DNA of 64,000 nucleotides, taken from assembly GCA_020746105.1 (NCBI GenBank), contig CM036658.1:14616689-14680688 (forward strand), read 5' to 3'. The notes under the pieces are model-generated. The model was not told the DNA's origin. It searched no databases and was given only the letters and a program-made list of their open reading frames with translations. Position 1 is the stretch's first letter; each line of letters opens with the position of its first letter. The position numbers and the translations under genes are program-made. This DNA is from Trogon surrucura. Taxonomy: Eukaryota > Chordata > Aves > Trogoniformes > Trogonidae. Below, piece after piece: positions 25,961 to 37,700 of the stretch.

Positions 25961-26599
25961 CTGAAAAACATCAAAACTTTTCCCACTACTACCTGAATGT
26001 GTGATAAAGGAAATAAATCATAACCCATGTTTTCCCCCTGTCCTATAAAGAGTAAATTTATCAATATTATTGTCTCACAATTTCCTTAAAATATCGGTTT
26101 GTTGGGTTTTTTTCACTTAATGGCTATGCAACAAAACAAACACTAAATGGTTTTATTTGTTCAAACTAATCACAAAACTCATAATGCACATCATTTGTTC
26201 CACCTAGAGAAATGCAAACTTCAGAAATCAGTCTATGAATCTATTTTGTTTATACTTATAAAGGTCCAAATGTATCAACCTGCTACAATAATTCAGTGGT
26301 ACATTGTCCTATCTCAGCAAGACAGTAGATAGATTTGCATGAACTTCCCATGTTTCCAGACAAACTTTGGGGAGCTCCATCAAGTGAAGAGCACCAAGGA
26401 TGAAAAAATATCAAATCCCTCACAAATTAAGTATAGATAATACATAAGATATATCCTAAATAATGCACTACAACCAAAACAAATGTCTTCTAAAAGTTGT
26501 AGAAAAACTTTGGGAACACTAACCCATCTCCAGTGAAGAATTCTTAGATATAATTCATGCATTGAACTCTAGCACTCACCCTTAAAAAGTTAGTAAGTA
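25961..26599. other. AT-rich stretch, nothing identified
   Basis: Intervening sequence between two LTRs. It may include the undetermined 5' end of the antisense LTR. No coding or RNA signature. Confidence 0.5.
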
Positions 26600-27165
26600 T
26601 TCAGACTGAAGCGGTGGTTTTAGCTGGAGTCATAGTTATAGCCAGAACTGTAGTTTTAGCTGATATGTATGAGACTTAATATGCTTGAGCAAGCAAAACC
26701 AGCGGGATAATGGAGGTGTGAGACGGATATTCTACAAGGGGAGCTTATCCTCAAGGACAGGACGCTCTTATCTTCAAAGATGGAATGCTCCAGGACTCCC
26801 AAATGCCATTAAGATATGCAGAACCAGCCTAGGCCAGCCTTGGGGTCTATTAACAAAGACAAGGAGTTAACTGAACGGAGCTTATCAAAAGCACACCCTG
26901 ATGAAGACTATTATGATGAAGTAAAACGACCACCAGAGACCCCTGATGACTACCTAAATACATGCAAGAGTGGGTGGCAACATATGTTAGTGAGTTATTG
27001 GAAATTGCATGAATATGTATATTTGAACTGTATATAAGCTATACGCTTAGCCCTTCATGGGGCACACACTAGGTGGAGCCATCCCTTGCATGCCCAACAC
27101 TGCAATAAATAATATCTGCTTAATAGACATCAAGGCTATTAAATTCTGATTTCAGCTTTTTCACG
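26600..27165 (+). mobile_element. Solo LTR with TATA box and polyadenylation signal (~0.56 kb)
   Basis: A TATATAAG box at 27030-27038 lies 66 bases upstream of AATAAA at 27104-27109, the compact U3-R arrangement of avian retroviral LTRs. The upstream part (26612-26665) contains three related units around 'tagttttagct'. Exact ends are not certain and no retroviral coding sequence flanks it. The 73-codon frame at 26816-27037 lies inside it and is not a gene. Confidence 0.65.
27030..27038 (+). promoter_or_regulatory. LTR TATA box
   Basis: TATATAAG followed 66 bases later by AATAAA. Core-promoter position within the 26.6-27.17 kb LTR; activity unknown. Confidence 0.5.
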
Positions 27166-27852
27166 GTATCAAGAAGATTTTTGTGGTTTAGACATTAAAA
27201 AGGGTAGAACAGCAACTGACAAAGTTTTAAATTTAGTGCATAATATTGAGCTCTGTTAAATATGACTATATTTCTAACCTTGAAAGAAGTTCGGTATATA
27301 AGGCTAAGATACTTGTAGACTTCATGCGTAACTTTCTGTATACTTCATGAAACCCAGCTATAAATCTTAAAACTTATTCCTTTTCTCTCTTTAAGTGTTG
27401 ATTACTGCTAGTTAAAAACATAGCAGCAGCTAACTCAGTATTTATTAATCAGTTCTATTACCGTCAATGATAGTTTTTTACTTCATAAATGTCAAAATTT
27501 CAACAGATTAACAATCATTTAGCATTTTCAAATTCAGCTACTCAAACACCACTCTACACAGTACTCTACAACCATGAGATATTTCACTGAACAACTTATG
27601 TTTTCATTGATTTTTGAGTTCGCAAAAATTACTTAAAACAGTTATTCTCTCTGGTGTTAGTAATGTTGCAATGTAATATAATTCAAAATACATCTAAAGA
27701 AATATAATCTTTAAGAAAATATAATTCTTGGAAATTATAATTAAAGATTACCATGTATCTCAAACAATTAGACACTATTTTTGAAGTTTGATATTTCTGT
27801 GAGGAGGAAAAAATTATGTTTAAGCTGGTCCTGTTTGTGTTTTCTTTTCCTC
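27166..27852. other. AT-rich stretch, nothing identified
   Basis: Very AT-rich sequence with no open frame or repeat recognised. Confidence 0.55.
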
Positions 27853-29034
27853 TGTTTTGGTTTGGCCTGGCCAGATTTCAGCGGCGGGGGAGGGAGCTGC
27901 AGGGTGGCTTCTGTAAGAAGCTGCTAGAAGCTCCCCAAGATTGATAGAGCCAATGCCAGCCGGCTACAAAGAGGGACCCGCCGCTGGCCAAGGCTGAGCC
28001 TATCAGTAAGGTGATAGCAGAGGAACGCCTCTGTGAAAAACATATTTAAGAATGGGAAAAAGAACTGCGCCATAACAGCTGGCACAGAGATGGAGGAGTG
28101 AGGATCTGTGCAGACACCAAGGTCAGTGAAGAAGGAGGGGGGGGAGGATGAGCTCCAGGCGCCGGAGCAGAAGGAATCCCCCGGGTCCGTGGTGAAGACC
28201 ATGGTGAAGCGGGTTGTCCCCCTGCAGCCCATGGGCGAGGTGCAGAAGTCCACCGTGAGGATCACCGCATAGATGTCCACCGAGGACTCCACGCCGTGTG
28301 GGTGGATGTCTGAAAGGGGACTGTGGCCCGTGGGAAGCCCACATCAGAGCAAGTTGCTGCCGGAACCTGTAGCCCGTGGAAGAGGGAATGCCCACGCTGG
28401 AGCAGGTTGGCCGGTGGGACTTTTGGGATGTTGTGGGTGGCTCACGCTGGAGCAGTTTCCCCCGAAGGACTGCACCTCAGACTCACGAGGGGTGGGCTGC
28501 CCCTTGTGAGGTGTCTCACGTTGGGCAGTTTGTGATGAATTGCCCTTCGTGGGACGACTCACGCGGAGAAGAGAGCGTGAAGCTTGTCTCCCGTGAGAGG
28601 GACCCCACAGTGGCCCTGGGGAAGAGTGAAGAGTCCTCCCCCGGAGTGAAGAAGCGGTGGAACCAACATCAGATGAACTGACCGCAGCCCCCATTCCCTG
28701 TCCCCCTGCGCCGCTCGGGGGGAGGAGGTGGAGAAGCCGGGATTGATGTTAAGCCCGGGAAGAAGGGAGGGATGGGGGGAAGGTGTTCTGTTTAAGATTT
28801 GTTTGCTCTTTCTTACTTCTCACTACTCCTCTCTGATTAGTTCTTTTAATAAATGTACCTAATTTCCCCAAAACTGAGTCTGTTTTGCCCGGGACGGTAA
28901 ATGAGGGTGATCTCCCTGTCCTTATCTCAAACCCTGAACCCTTGGAAATATTCTCCCCCCTGTTCAGCAGTGAAGGGGGAGTGAGTGAGCGGCTGTGTGG
29001 GTACCTGGCGGCCGGCCAGGGTCAACCCACGACA
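27853..29034 (+). mobile_element. Solo LTR, best preserved copy (1182 bp, GC-rich core)
   Basis: It starts TGTTTTGG and ends CCACGACA (TG...CA). A TATTTAAG box lies at 28043-28050. The middle (28100-28760) is GC- and CpG-rich with a recurring CACG(C/T)(G/T)GG-type module at 28393, 28443, 28517 and 28559. AATAAA lies at about 28849-28854, followed by U5. It ends with the 'gtgagtgagcggctgtgtgg' block seen near the end of many bird LTRs. Several overlapping frames (27924-28292, 28344-28694, 28885-29235) are non-coding consequences of the high GC. No flanking retroviral genes are present. It is the reference for the decayed copies at 1-350, 15373 and 24963. Confidence 0.8.
28043..28050 (+). promoter_or_regulatory. 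LTR TATA-like box
   Basis: TATTTAAG, 190 bases into the LTR, just upstream of the GC-rich leader. Retained CpGs downstream suggest a comparatively young or weakly methylated copy. Confidence 0.45.
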
Positions 29035-29692
29035 CTCAAAGTAGAACAAATCAAAGAGCAGGAAGACTTTTTTTCTGTTTACAGCTGCTGGTCTTTTGAC
29101 AGCCACTATTTTCTTTTTTTTGTCAAGAAACTTCTCCCTTCATATCCTCAGCTGCTAATGCCTCTTTTCTTCTCACCTTGTATATCTTTGTTCAATTCTA
29201 CTTGCTTAGGCTCTCAAATGCTACCAATTCCATGAGGTTAATACACAATTCTCTATATCTGTATTCTGCCTAAAATGCTTTCAGCCCCTTGATGCAGACA
29301 GCTTAACTTCTGACCTGTCCTATATTTGCTAGTGTTTCATGCCAGTAAAGGAGTTCGTCTGCTTCTACTTATCCTGAAAAACAATTGGAGTAATTGGTTC
29401 CTTCCCTGCAACACCACCATTGAGGTAGGTTGTGGGGGTTTTTTATCAGTCATAACCAATGAATTTTGACATTGCACCACTCTGACAGTCAAATTATTTT
29501 AAATAAACTAGTTGATTATAAAGCCCATTAGAACTGATACAGTGTTTAACATTCTGTGCAAAAAAGGCCAGAGACCTTTACGAATTAATTGCCGTTTCTG
29601 TGATGTTATCTCTAACACGATATCATCTGGTTTTTAAAGGATGAACTTCTTTCCCTCTTTTAAAAAAAAAAAAAAAAAAAAGCCCACACAAC
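29035..29692. other. Unassigned stretch with A20 run at its end
   Basis: No gene or repeat recognised. A run of about 20 A (29662-29681) lies just before the next LTR and may be a decayed poly-A or simple repeat. Confidence 0.5.
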
Positions 29693-30237
29693 TGTCCTGG
29701 TTTCTGAGAAGACTACAGCACCAAATTTGTTAAGATCAAAGTTCTTGAGATACTTTGTTTCCATTGATGGCCAGTCATGGTCTGTGGGTTTCTACAGTGA
29801 CTGAGGTCTCTAGCAGTTATGATTTAGCCAAGGTCTAAAGCCAGGAGGACCAAAAGCCAAGGTAGCTGACCCAGACTGGCTAACAAAAGTATTCCATACC
29901 ATTAACATCACACTTCCCATAAACAGGAAAGTTTGCTGGGAATGGACTCTTCTATTGACTGCCATCCTTGGAATGTCTTGCCCAGCCCATGTTTCTGCTC
30001 CCAAGGCCCACTTTCCTGTTTGCTGTGACTATTGCCCTTTTGCTGGAGCCATGGTTCTCACAGTGCTGGACACCTGGAATTCACTGTTGGGAGTGCCCAG
30101 CTGGCTGTCACTGCATCTGTTGAGTAGAAGTTTCTATTAGTTCTTTTTCTTACTATCTTATTTTGTTAAATCTCTTTCCATTTCAGCCAACAGGCTCTCC
30201 TTTAGTTTTTCTGATTCTCTTTCCTGGGGATTGCCCA
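29693..30237 (+). mobile_element. LTR, 3'-truncated; copy 1 of a duplicated block
   Basis: It begins TGTCCTGGTTTCTGAG, the standard start of a common bird LTR group, and runs to a U5-like segment ('tctctttccatttcagcc') at 30170-30230, where it stops before the expected terminal CA. Bases 29705-29860 recur at 38605-38750, in the second copy of this block. The frames at 29810-30004 and 29955-30140 are incidental. Confidence 0.7.
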
Positions 30238-30417
30238 ACTTGATCTTAAGCATGTCTTTTTTTTACTTAATCATTTTCCTATTTTGAATCATTACTGGAA
30301 TAAAAGTTAGTGTTACCTTCCTTTTTTTTTTTAATGTTTTGAATATTTGTGACAAAGCCATACAGCAAATAAATTCTTTGCAATATTTGTTTCTGAAAAA
30401 ATGTTAATTTATACATT
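30238..30417 (+). repeat. Spacer of duplicated block, copy 1
   Basis: About 180 bases nearly identical to 38752-38931 (mostly single-base differences and T-run length). It joins the same LTR on the left and the same CR1 3' end on the right in both copies. A 45-base part (30341-30386) also resembles 32208-32252. Confidence 0.85.
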
Positions 30418-30796
30418 TAGAATTATAGAAACATCAAGGTTGGAAAGGACCTTAAGGTCATCAACTCCAGCCCACAACCCTACACCACCGTGACAATAAA
30501 CCATCTCCTGAAGTGTCACATCAGCCATTTTTTAAACACATCCAGGGACAGTGATTCCACCATCTACCTCAGCAACCCATTCCAATGCTTCACCAGCCTT
30601 TCAGTGAAGAATTTTTTCCTAATATCCCATCTAAACTTCCCCTGGTGCAATTTGAACCTGTTTCCTCTCGTCTTCTCACTATTCACTAGAGATAAGGACC
30701 AACACCAGTCTCACTACAGCTGCCTTTCAGGTAGTTGTAGAGAGCAATAAGGTCATCTCTCAGCCTCGTCTTCTCCAGGCTGAACAGCCCCAGCTG
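30418..30796 (-). mobile_element. CR1 LINE 3' arm, copy 1 of duplicated block
   Basis: Antisense CR1 3' UTR and ORF2 end, collinear with 38932-39303 in the second block copy and sharing its unusual short tail start ('agaattata'). It breaks off at 30796, where a short LTR tail begins; the second copy continues for another kilobase. Confidence 0.9.
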
Positions 30797-30880
30797 TTAA
30801 GTCTGTTTCAATTTCAACCCACAGGTTCTCCTTTCCTTTTCCTAATTCCCCATCCCAGGTGTGTGAGTTGTCACTGGGTG
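30797..30880 (+). mobile_element. LTR 3'-end fragment between two CR1 copies
   Basis: The bases starting 'gttaagtctgtttcaa' and including 'aacccacaggttctccttt' match the U5 region of the LTR at 29693 (30165-30235) and extend past it to a 'gtgtgtgagttgtcactggg' end. It is a separate fragment, since it repeats sequence already present upstream. Confidence 0.6.
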
Positions 30881-32200
30881 GTAGAATAACTGGCTAGATG
30901 AAGGCAATTACGTTATCAGGAGTAGACAGCATGGATTTACCAAGGGGAAATCTTGCTCAACTAATCTGATATCCTTCTACAAAGGTGTGACAAAATAGGT
31001 TGATGAAGGGAGACCAGGGGATGTCATATACTTTAACTTCAGTAGAGCTTTGGACACTGTCCCCCATAACATCCTTGTAGGTAAAGTCAAGAAATGTGAG
31101 AGAGATGACTGAACCATGAGGTGGATTGCAAATTGGCTCAACAATAGAGTTCAGAGGATTGTGATCAGCAGTACAGTCTCAAGTTCGAGGCCTGTGGCCA
31201 GTGGTGTTCCCCAGGGATCAGTGCTGGGTCCAGTTTTGTTCAGTATCTTCATCAAGAACTTAGATGAGAGGACCCTTGGCAAGTTCGCTGATGATACAAA
31301 ACTGGAAGGGGTGGCTGACACACCAGAAGGCTGTGCTGCCATCCAGTGAGATCTGGACAGGTTAGAAAGTGAGGTGTCAGTGAGATAGGCTAGAAAGTGA
31401 GGTGTCAGTGAACCTCATGAAGTTCAATAAGGACAAGCGTAGAGTCCTGGGGAGAAATCTGGGGAGAAGTAACACCAGGCACCAGTACAGATTGGGCGAT
31501 TTCCTGCTGGAAAACAGCCCCATGGAGAAAGACCTTGAAGTCCTAGTGGACAGTAAGTTGTCCATGGGACAGCAATGTGCCCTTGTGGCCAAGAGGGCCA
31601 ATGGTATCTTGGAGTGCATTAAGAAAAGTGTGTCCAGCATGTCTTAGGGAAGTTCTCCTCCCCTTCTACTCTGTCCTGGTGAGACCACACCTGGAATACT
31701 GTGTCCAGTTTTGGGCTCCCCAAGTCAAGAGAGACAGGGACCTACTGGAGAGAGTCCAAGGGAGAGCTACAAGGATGGTTAAAGGATGTGAACATCTGTT
31801 CTATGAAGAGAGACTGAGAGAACTGGGGCTGTTTAACCTTGACAGGAGACAGCTGAGAGGGGACCTTATTAACGTGTATAAATATCTGAGGGGTGGGTGT
31901 CAAAAGGAGCGGGACAATCTCTTCTCATTGGTGCCCAACAATAGAACAAGGAATAAAAGGTTTAAGTTAGGATGTAAGAAGTTCCACCTCAACATGAGGA
32001 AAAATTTCATTACTGTGAGGTTGACGGAGCTGGCTGCCCAGAGAGGTTGTGGAGTCTCCTTCTCTGGAGACTTTCAAAACCCATCTGGACGCGTTCCTGT
32101 GTGGTTGCCCTAGGGGATCCTGCTCTGGCAGGGGGATTGGACTAGATGATCTTTCAAGGTCCCTTCAAACCCCTAACATTCTGTGATTCTATGATTCTAT
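30881..32200 (+). mobile_element. CR1 LINE, 1.3 kb, RT to 3' end
   Basis: Sense CR1 entering within the RT domain ('agcatggatttaccaagggg') and running to the tail at 32180-32200. The frame at 31116-31349 keeps [11 protein letters not shown] and KFADD; later parts lie in two other frames (31402-31647, 31577-32113). A 25-base segment around 'tagaaagtgaggtgtcagtg' is tandemly duplicated at about 31363-31412, disrupting the region after FADD. Multiple stops and frameshifts make it a dead copy. Confidence 0.93.
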
Positions 32201-32587
32201 GTTTCCAAATATTCCTAGATACAATTACCAGCAAATAAATTCTTTGCAGTATACATTATTCTGCATATATATTGTGACTACTGTGTCCTTCGTACCAGTG
32301 GTTCAGGCTGGTGATCAAGTTACTATTTAACTTTCTGTTCAATAAGTTAAACTGATTGAGGTCCTGAAGTCCTCATTGCAGGCATATGTTTCTATCCCTT
32401 CTTCCATCTTTTGTTTTTTCAAGCATTCCCCTGCTTACATAGTCATTGCTAATGTTAGTTTTCTAACCAGGGCTCTACACTATATCCTTAGCAAATTATC
32501 CAACCTACTTAAGACTTTCTCTTAGAAGCTTCACTTTCAAGTCTGTTCCTTCTGTATCATTGCCTCCAATCTAGAGATACAATCTAG
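32201..32587. other. Unassigned stretch between two CR1 copies
   Basis: Begins with a 45-base segment resembling the spacer of the duplicated block (30341-30386). The remainder is AT-rich with no recognised repeat. Confidence 0.5.
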
Positions 32588-33452
32588 ATACAAAATTGGG
32601 AGGAGTGGTTGACGCACCAGAAGGCTGTGCAGCCATTCAGAGAGACCTGGACAGGCTGGAGGGCTGGGCAGGGAGAAATCTTACGCGGTTCAACAAGGGC
32701 AAGTGTAGAGTCTTGCACTTGGGAAAGAATAACCCGAATACAGGTTGGGGACTGCCCTGCTGGAGAGCAGTGCAGGGGAAAGGGACCTGGGAGTTCTAGT
32801 GGACAGCAGGATGACCATGAGCCAGCAATGTGCCCTTGTGGCCAAGAAGGCCAATGGCATCCTGGGGTGTATTAGAAGGGAAGTAGCAAGTAGGTCAAGA
32901 GAGGTCCTCCTGCCCCTCTACTCTGCCCTGGTGAGGCCACAACTGGAATATTGTGTCCAGTTCTGTGCCCCTCAGTTCAAGAAGGACAGGGAACTGCTTG
33001 AGAGAGTCCAGCGCAGAGCCACAAAGATGCTGAAGGGAGTGGAGCATCTCCCTTATGAGGAAAGGCTGAAGGAGCTGGGTCTCTTTAGCTTGGAGAAGAG
33101 GAAACTGAGGGGTAACCTCATAAATGTTTATAAATATGTCAAGGGGGAGTGTCAGGAGGACGGAGCCAGGCTCTTTTCAGTGACATCCATTGACAGGAGA
33201 AGGGGCAATGGGGGGGAAGCTGGAACATAGGAGGTTCCATAAAAATATGAGGAAAAACTTTTTCATTGTGAGGGTGACAGAGCACTGTCACAGGCTGCCC
33301 AGGGAGGTTGTGGAGTCTCCTTCTTTGGAGACATTCAAAACCTGCCTGGACGAGTTCCTGTGCGCTCTGCTGTAGGTGGTCCTGCTTTGGCAGGGAGGTT
33401 GGACTAGATGATCTTTGAGGTCCCTTCCAACCTCTAACATTCTGTGATTCAT
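32588..33452 (+). mobile_element. CR1 LINE, 0.86 kb, C-terminal ORF2 and 3' UTR
   Basis: Starts just after the FADD motif ([20 protein letters not shown]) and runs through the C-terminal domain (frame 32745-33230: [64 protein letters not shown]) to [15 protein letters not shown] and 3' UTR sequence. Only one or two frameshifts are apparent, so this is one of the younger CR1 pieces. The terminal tail is reduced to a single octamer. Confidence 0.93.
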
Positions 33453-33463
33453 GACACTGTATT

Positions 33464-33700
33464 TCACAGAATCATTGAATCGTAGAATCATAGAATGGTT
33501 TGGGTTGGAAGGAATCTTGAAGTTCCAACCCACCCTGCCATGGCCAGGGATACCTACCACTAGACCAGGTAGCTCAAAGCCTCATCTAACCTGGCCTTGA
33601 GGACTTTCAGGGATGAGGCATCCATGATTTCCTAGGACAACCTGTTCCTGAAACTCATCAGCCTCATGGTGAAGAAATAATTTTTTTCTTTCTTTGAAAT
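33464..33700 (-). mobile_element. CR1 LINE 3' fragment (~0.24 kb)
   Basis: Antisense copy starting 12 bases after the end of the previous sense copy, so the two tails face each other. AATCATTG/AATCGTAG/AATCATAG tail units are followed by the 3' UTR ('ggttggaaggaatctt'). It fades out near 33700. Confidence 0.9.
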
Positions 33701-34210
33701 TCATACGGTTTTCATGTGTTCATCCTGGGTAGTGGAGTCTTAGGATCTTGTACAAATATTTTTTATTTGACAATGTATATATATTTAGCCTACCATGATC
33801 TTATATGACTATGAAGGAACTAGTTTCAGTTTGCCAGTTTACCAGTTTCAGTTTACTAGTTTATCAGCACCCATACTCAGGTAATTTGCATCCTGCTATA
33901 TTACTCCAGAGACAGTAATATGTATTCTTTTTGGAAATTTCTTAGTAGTTAGAAATCCTGTAAAAAGAAAATCAAATCTGATTTTTCATCTTGCAAAATA
34001 TTGTCTGACCCGTTGAACATTATTTTCATTTCATTTTAACTGCAAACCTCCTTTCAACCAAAAATATTTAAATATACTAAATGCAGATTAGGGACTAAGA
34101 AGAACAAATGAATATAATCACACACCTGTGCAGATGTATGCACACAAAATTGTTTAATCATCCTTATTCATCTCTTCACAATCCTAATGTGAGGAGTTAC
34201 TGAAAGTATT
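33701..34210. other. AT-rich stretch, nothing identified
   Basis: Contains a local imperfect repeat around 'agtttcagtttgccagttt' at 33820-33862. Otherwise featureless. Confidence 0.5.
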
Positions 34211-34738
34211 CAATATTGCTGGGGAAGAGTTAATTTTATTTATATCAGCTCATAACATACTCTGTTTTGCACCTATGACCAAAGCAGTGGTGGTAAAAGA
34301 CAAATGTTTTAGCTGTTGCTGAACAATTCTTGTTATGAATCAAGGCCATTTCTGTATCTCTTGCTGCCCCTCAGCATCTAGTCTGGGAGCGGACAAGAGA
34401 TTGGGATAGCTGACCTGAAATGACCAAAGAGATATTTCATACCATATAACGCACTCAGCAATAAAACTTGAGGCACTTTTTCTAAACGAGCAATTTCTTG
34501 CAGACTGGCTGGACATCAGTCTGCTGGTGGGAGGTGGTGAGTGATTGCCTTTTTTGTTGTTGTTGTTGTTGATGTTGTTTTCCTTTTTCTCTTTCTTTAA
34601 TTTGTTAAACTGTCTTCATCTCCACTCATGAGTCTTTCTCACTTCTTCCCTTTCAATTCTTTCCTCCAACCCCACTGCAGTGAAGTGAGAGAGTGACTGG
34701 GTGAAGTTTTTGCTGCCAGCTGGGGTCAAGAGACCACA
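34211..34738 (+). mobile_element. Decayed solo LTR (~0.53 kb) of a common bird ERV group
   Basis: Several landmark segments occur in the expected order: 'gaagagttaattttattt' near the 5' end, 'ctgaaatgaccaaagagata' with 'ttcataccatata' in U3, the adjoining 'cactcagcaataaaacttg', 'gttaaactgtcttcatctcc' before U5, and a 'gctggggtcaagagaccaca' end. A (TTG)n stretch at 34550-34573 sits inside it. Many substitutions indicate an old insertion. No retroviral genes adjoin. Confidence 0.8.
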
Positions 34739-37700
34739 TATGGTTAATACAGTAAGTAGAAATCACTGCGGCAAAATCCTTTCTTAGTATTTTACAGTTT
34801 TTTAAAAGATCAGTATTGAAGAAAAATGCTGAGAGCATAAAATCTCCCACTACTTCTGTTTTGTTTCTCTTCATAATATAGCGTATTGACATTTTGCAAT
34901 AGAAAAGCTCCAGGTTGTTTGGTTGTTTTTTTTTAAAGAAAAGGACAATTGGTTCATCAAATTAGTAATGAATGAATGCAGAATGAAAGAACAGGTAGTT
35001 TAGGGAAATTACTTGAGCAACACTTTTTAAACTTTATTTTATTCTTATGCTTTCCCAGAGCAACAGCAAATACTGGAAAGAGGTGATACAAAGGGCCTCA
35101 TTCCTGATATCATTCACTGTACTACTAACCACAAAAAACCCGCAAGTGTTAGATCATTACTAACACAAGAGTTTGAGACAAGAACCAAGAAAATTTGTGA
35201 CAGTGACATTGGCTTTCAGCATTTATTACACTAAAATATTCCTAGTATTTATTTATATTGTAAGGATTAAGTATTTTTTCTTCCTATGTTTGATCCTTTT
35301 TCATCACAAATTTTTGGCTAAAATATTTTTTAATTATCTACAGCAGATATCTTTAAAAGTAATGTGTACAGAGGACAGGATAATCTTCACAAGATACCTT
35401 TAATTGACGAGCATTGTCTGTGGTGTGAAAATGAATAGATTAAGCAAAAAGCTCAGAGGATGATGAAGTGTGAAATGAAGTTTAGACAGTTGTGTACCCC
35501 ATACTTCATCAGCAGTTAATGGCTTCCAGTCTGTATAATCATCAGAATGCTGTCTTAACAGATTAATACTAGCTAGTCAAACATAATTTGCTACAGTATT
35601 AAGTGTAAACAGGGCAGCAGAAAGATTTTTTTTGAGTATATTGCATCTAGAGTAAGGAAATATTCTGTCTGCAGATGAAAGAAAATACATGTATAAATAT
35701 ACCTTCTGGCTATTTCATGTTTGAATTCAGGGATTAAAGTCTTTCTGTGGTTTTTTATAGACCAAAAATAACTTGCATGGAATACTAAATTGTGTAGTAG
35801 GCATCTGCGAGTACATTAATAGCTTTTTGGAAATATCGTTCAGGTCACCAGTGAAAAATTTGCTTGAGAAGTGAATTCAGTGTGCCAAAGATGCACTTTC
35901 CTGTCTATTTACTAATTGACCAGAAATAAAAGAAGTGTGGGTTAAGTAGTTCTTGTAGATTAGCAAATCTGAGTAAAGTTTGAAGAAATAAATCCTCTGA
36001 CTGCTCTCCCCAAAGTCTTTTCCCATTTTGCTTTAACATAGAAAGTGAAGAAACATAATTAAGATTTAGGTTTTCAAAATCAATTTTCAGACAAGACCTA
36101 AATCAAATTGTTTACTCCAAAAGTTTGTATCACAACATAGTATTTTGAGAAATTTTCAGAGAACTATCTCAGTGACTTCAGTTGCAATAGATACCCATGT
36201 AACATGTATCACTACAATTCCAGTAGAATCATGAAAACTTAATTTTACTGTATATTTTCACATTACATGACGTTTAATAAATTAGACTTTGTGTTACTGT
36301 GTGGGAAGTAAATTCTGTTTCTAAGGAACCAGACTGCACACATTGCTAAGATACCACAATTTAATAGGTAAGAGAGAGGTTTATATTTGTTTTACAACTT
36401 TGGGAAATTGCTTTCGACATCTTTGCAACACATGACACTGCACTTCTAGTAGTTGAGAAGTTCAGATGAACAACCCCAAAATCAATCTAGCTAAACACCG
36501 CCATCAAACTATTTTCCGTATTGAGTAGTAGAACTAGCACAGTAAAAAGTCACTAAAACAACATCTTCCACACAAAAAAAATAAAAATAAAGAGAATGCA
36601 GAATACAATCTCTAGTAGGTAAAGGTCACATGTAGGAAGTGAAGTAAGAATCACCATGCTCTTGAACTTCTCCAGTATATCAACAAAAATTGCATAACTC
36701 TACTGAAGTGTAGGATACGTATATAAGGTTTACATGTACAAAAATACATAAATAACTGTAATACGAAAGGAAACACATATAGCAGATGTACTCTAATGAG
36801 ACATTAGAGAGAAAATTGCACACCATTGGATTTTCCTAGAGAACATATTCACATTCAAGCCTACATGCCTTCAGCATAAGGCAAAAAATCTGTCATGGTG
36901 CTTTTTCTAAATATAGATTATATTACCAAAACAATTTTCACCCATAGTCTGGTGTGAAGAATCAAGTAGCTTGCTTATTCAACTATTTTGTCACGTATGC
37001 TGCTTCATTTACATTTAATTAGCCATTAATTTTCATAATATCTCCATAATAATAAATTATGTAATAATTTTGACTACATAACGGACATTTTCATTTCTTT
37101 TGTTCGATTCTTTTCTTACATGTTAAAGTTACATAAGTTTTCATAACAAATAATTCCTGACAATGTCTTTCTTTACAGTTGTCTGAATTGTTTTAATCAG
37201 TACGTTAAGGCTAAAGGGATACATGAATCTCGGGTAATATAAAAATTACTTTTTGATTTGAATCCCACTGTAACCATTAGCTTTTCTTCCTGTATTGCCC
37301 AAGATTTGGGGCTTCAAAAATCTAATGTGCATTAGATTTAGATTAGTTTACTCTACAATCACAAGTCGAAATGTTAATGGAGACAGTAAGAATAGAATTT
37401 AAATCTTTATGACTATCTAGTGCACACAGGCACGATGAAAAACAACTATTCAGACATCCTATTCTAGCTTATTTAACACTTAAAATTATTTTGAAAACAT
37501 GCTCTTGACTGCTATGAATTCTTTCCACTGAGTTACATTATGAAGACTTATGTTCCCATGAAAGAACTTTGGATAGACAAAACAAGCTGTTGAAAACAAA
37601 TCCCCCATAACCACGGTTGGTTTACCCACAGGACAGATAAAATTGTAACTCTAATAATGATCATAGCAAATGCCCCTCAGGAAGAGCACTGGTTCACAAA

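Noticed and set aside
25253..26064. Overlapping 202- and 200-codon frames on opposite strands
   Set aside because: They lie in the GC-richer part of an antisense LTR; no domain, and both strands are open for compositional reasons.
27924..28694. Several 70-122 codon frames on both strands
   Set aside because: All inside the GC-rich core of a solo LTR; sequence reads as low-complexity translation of repeated CACG modules.
26600..30237. A complete provirus between neighbouring LTRs
   Set aside because: The LTRs belong to different families or orientations and no gag, pol or env similarity lies between them.
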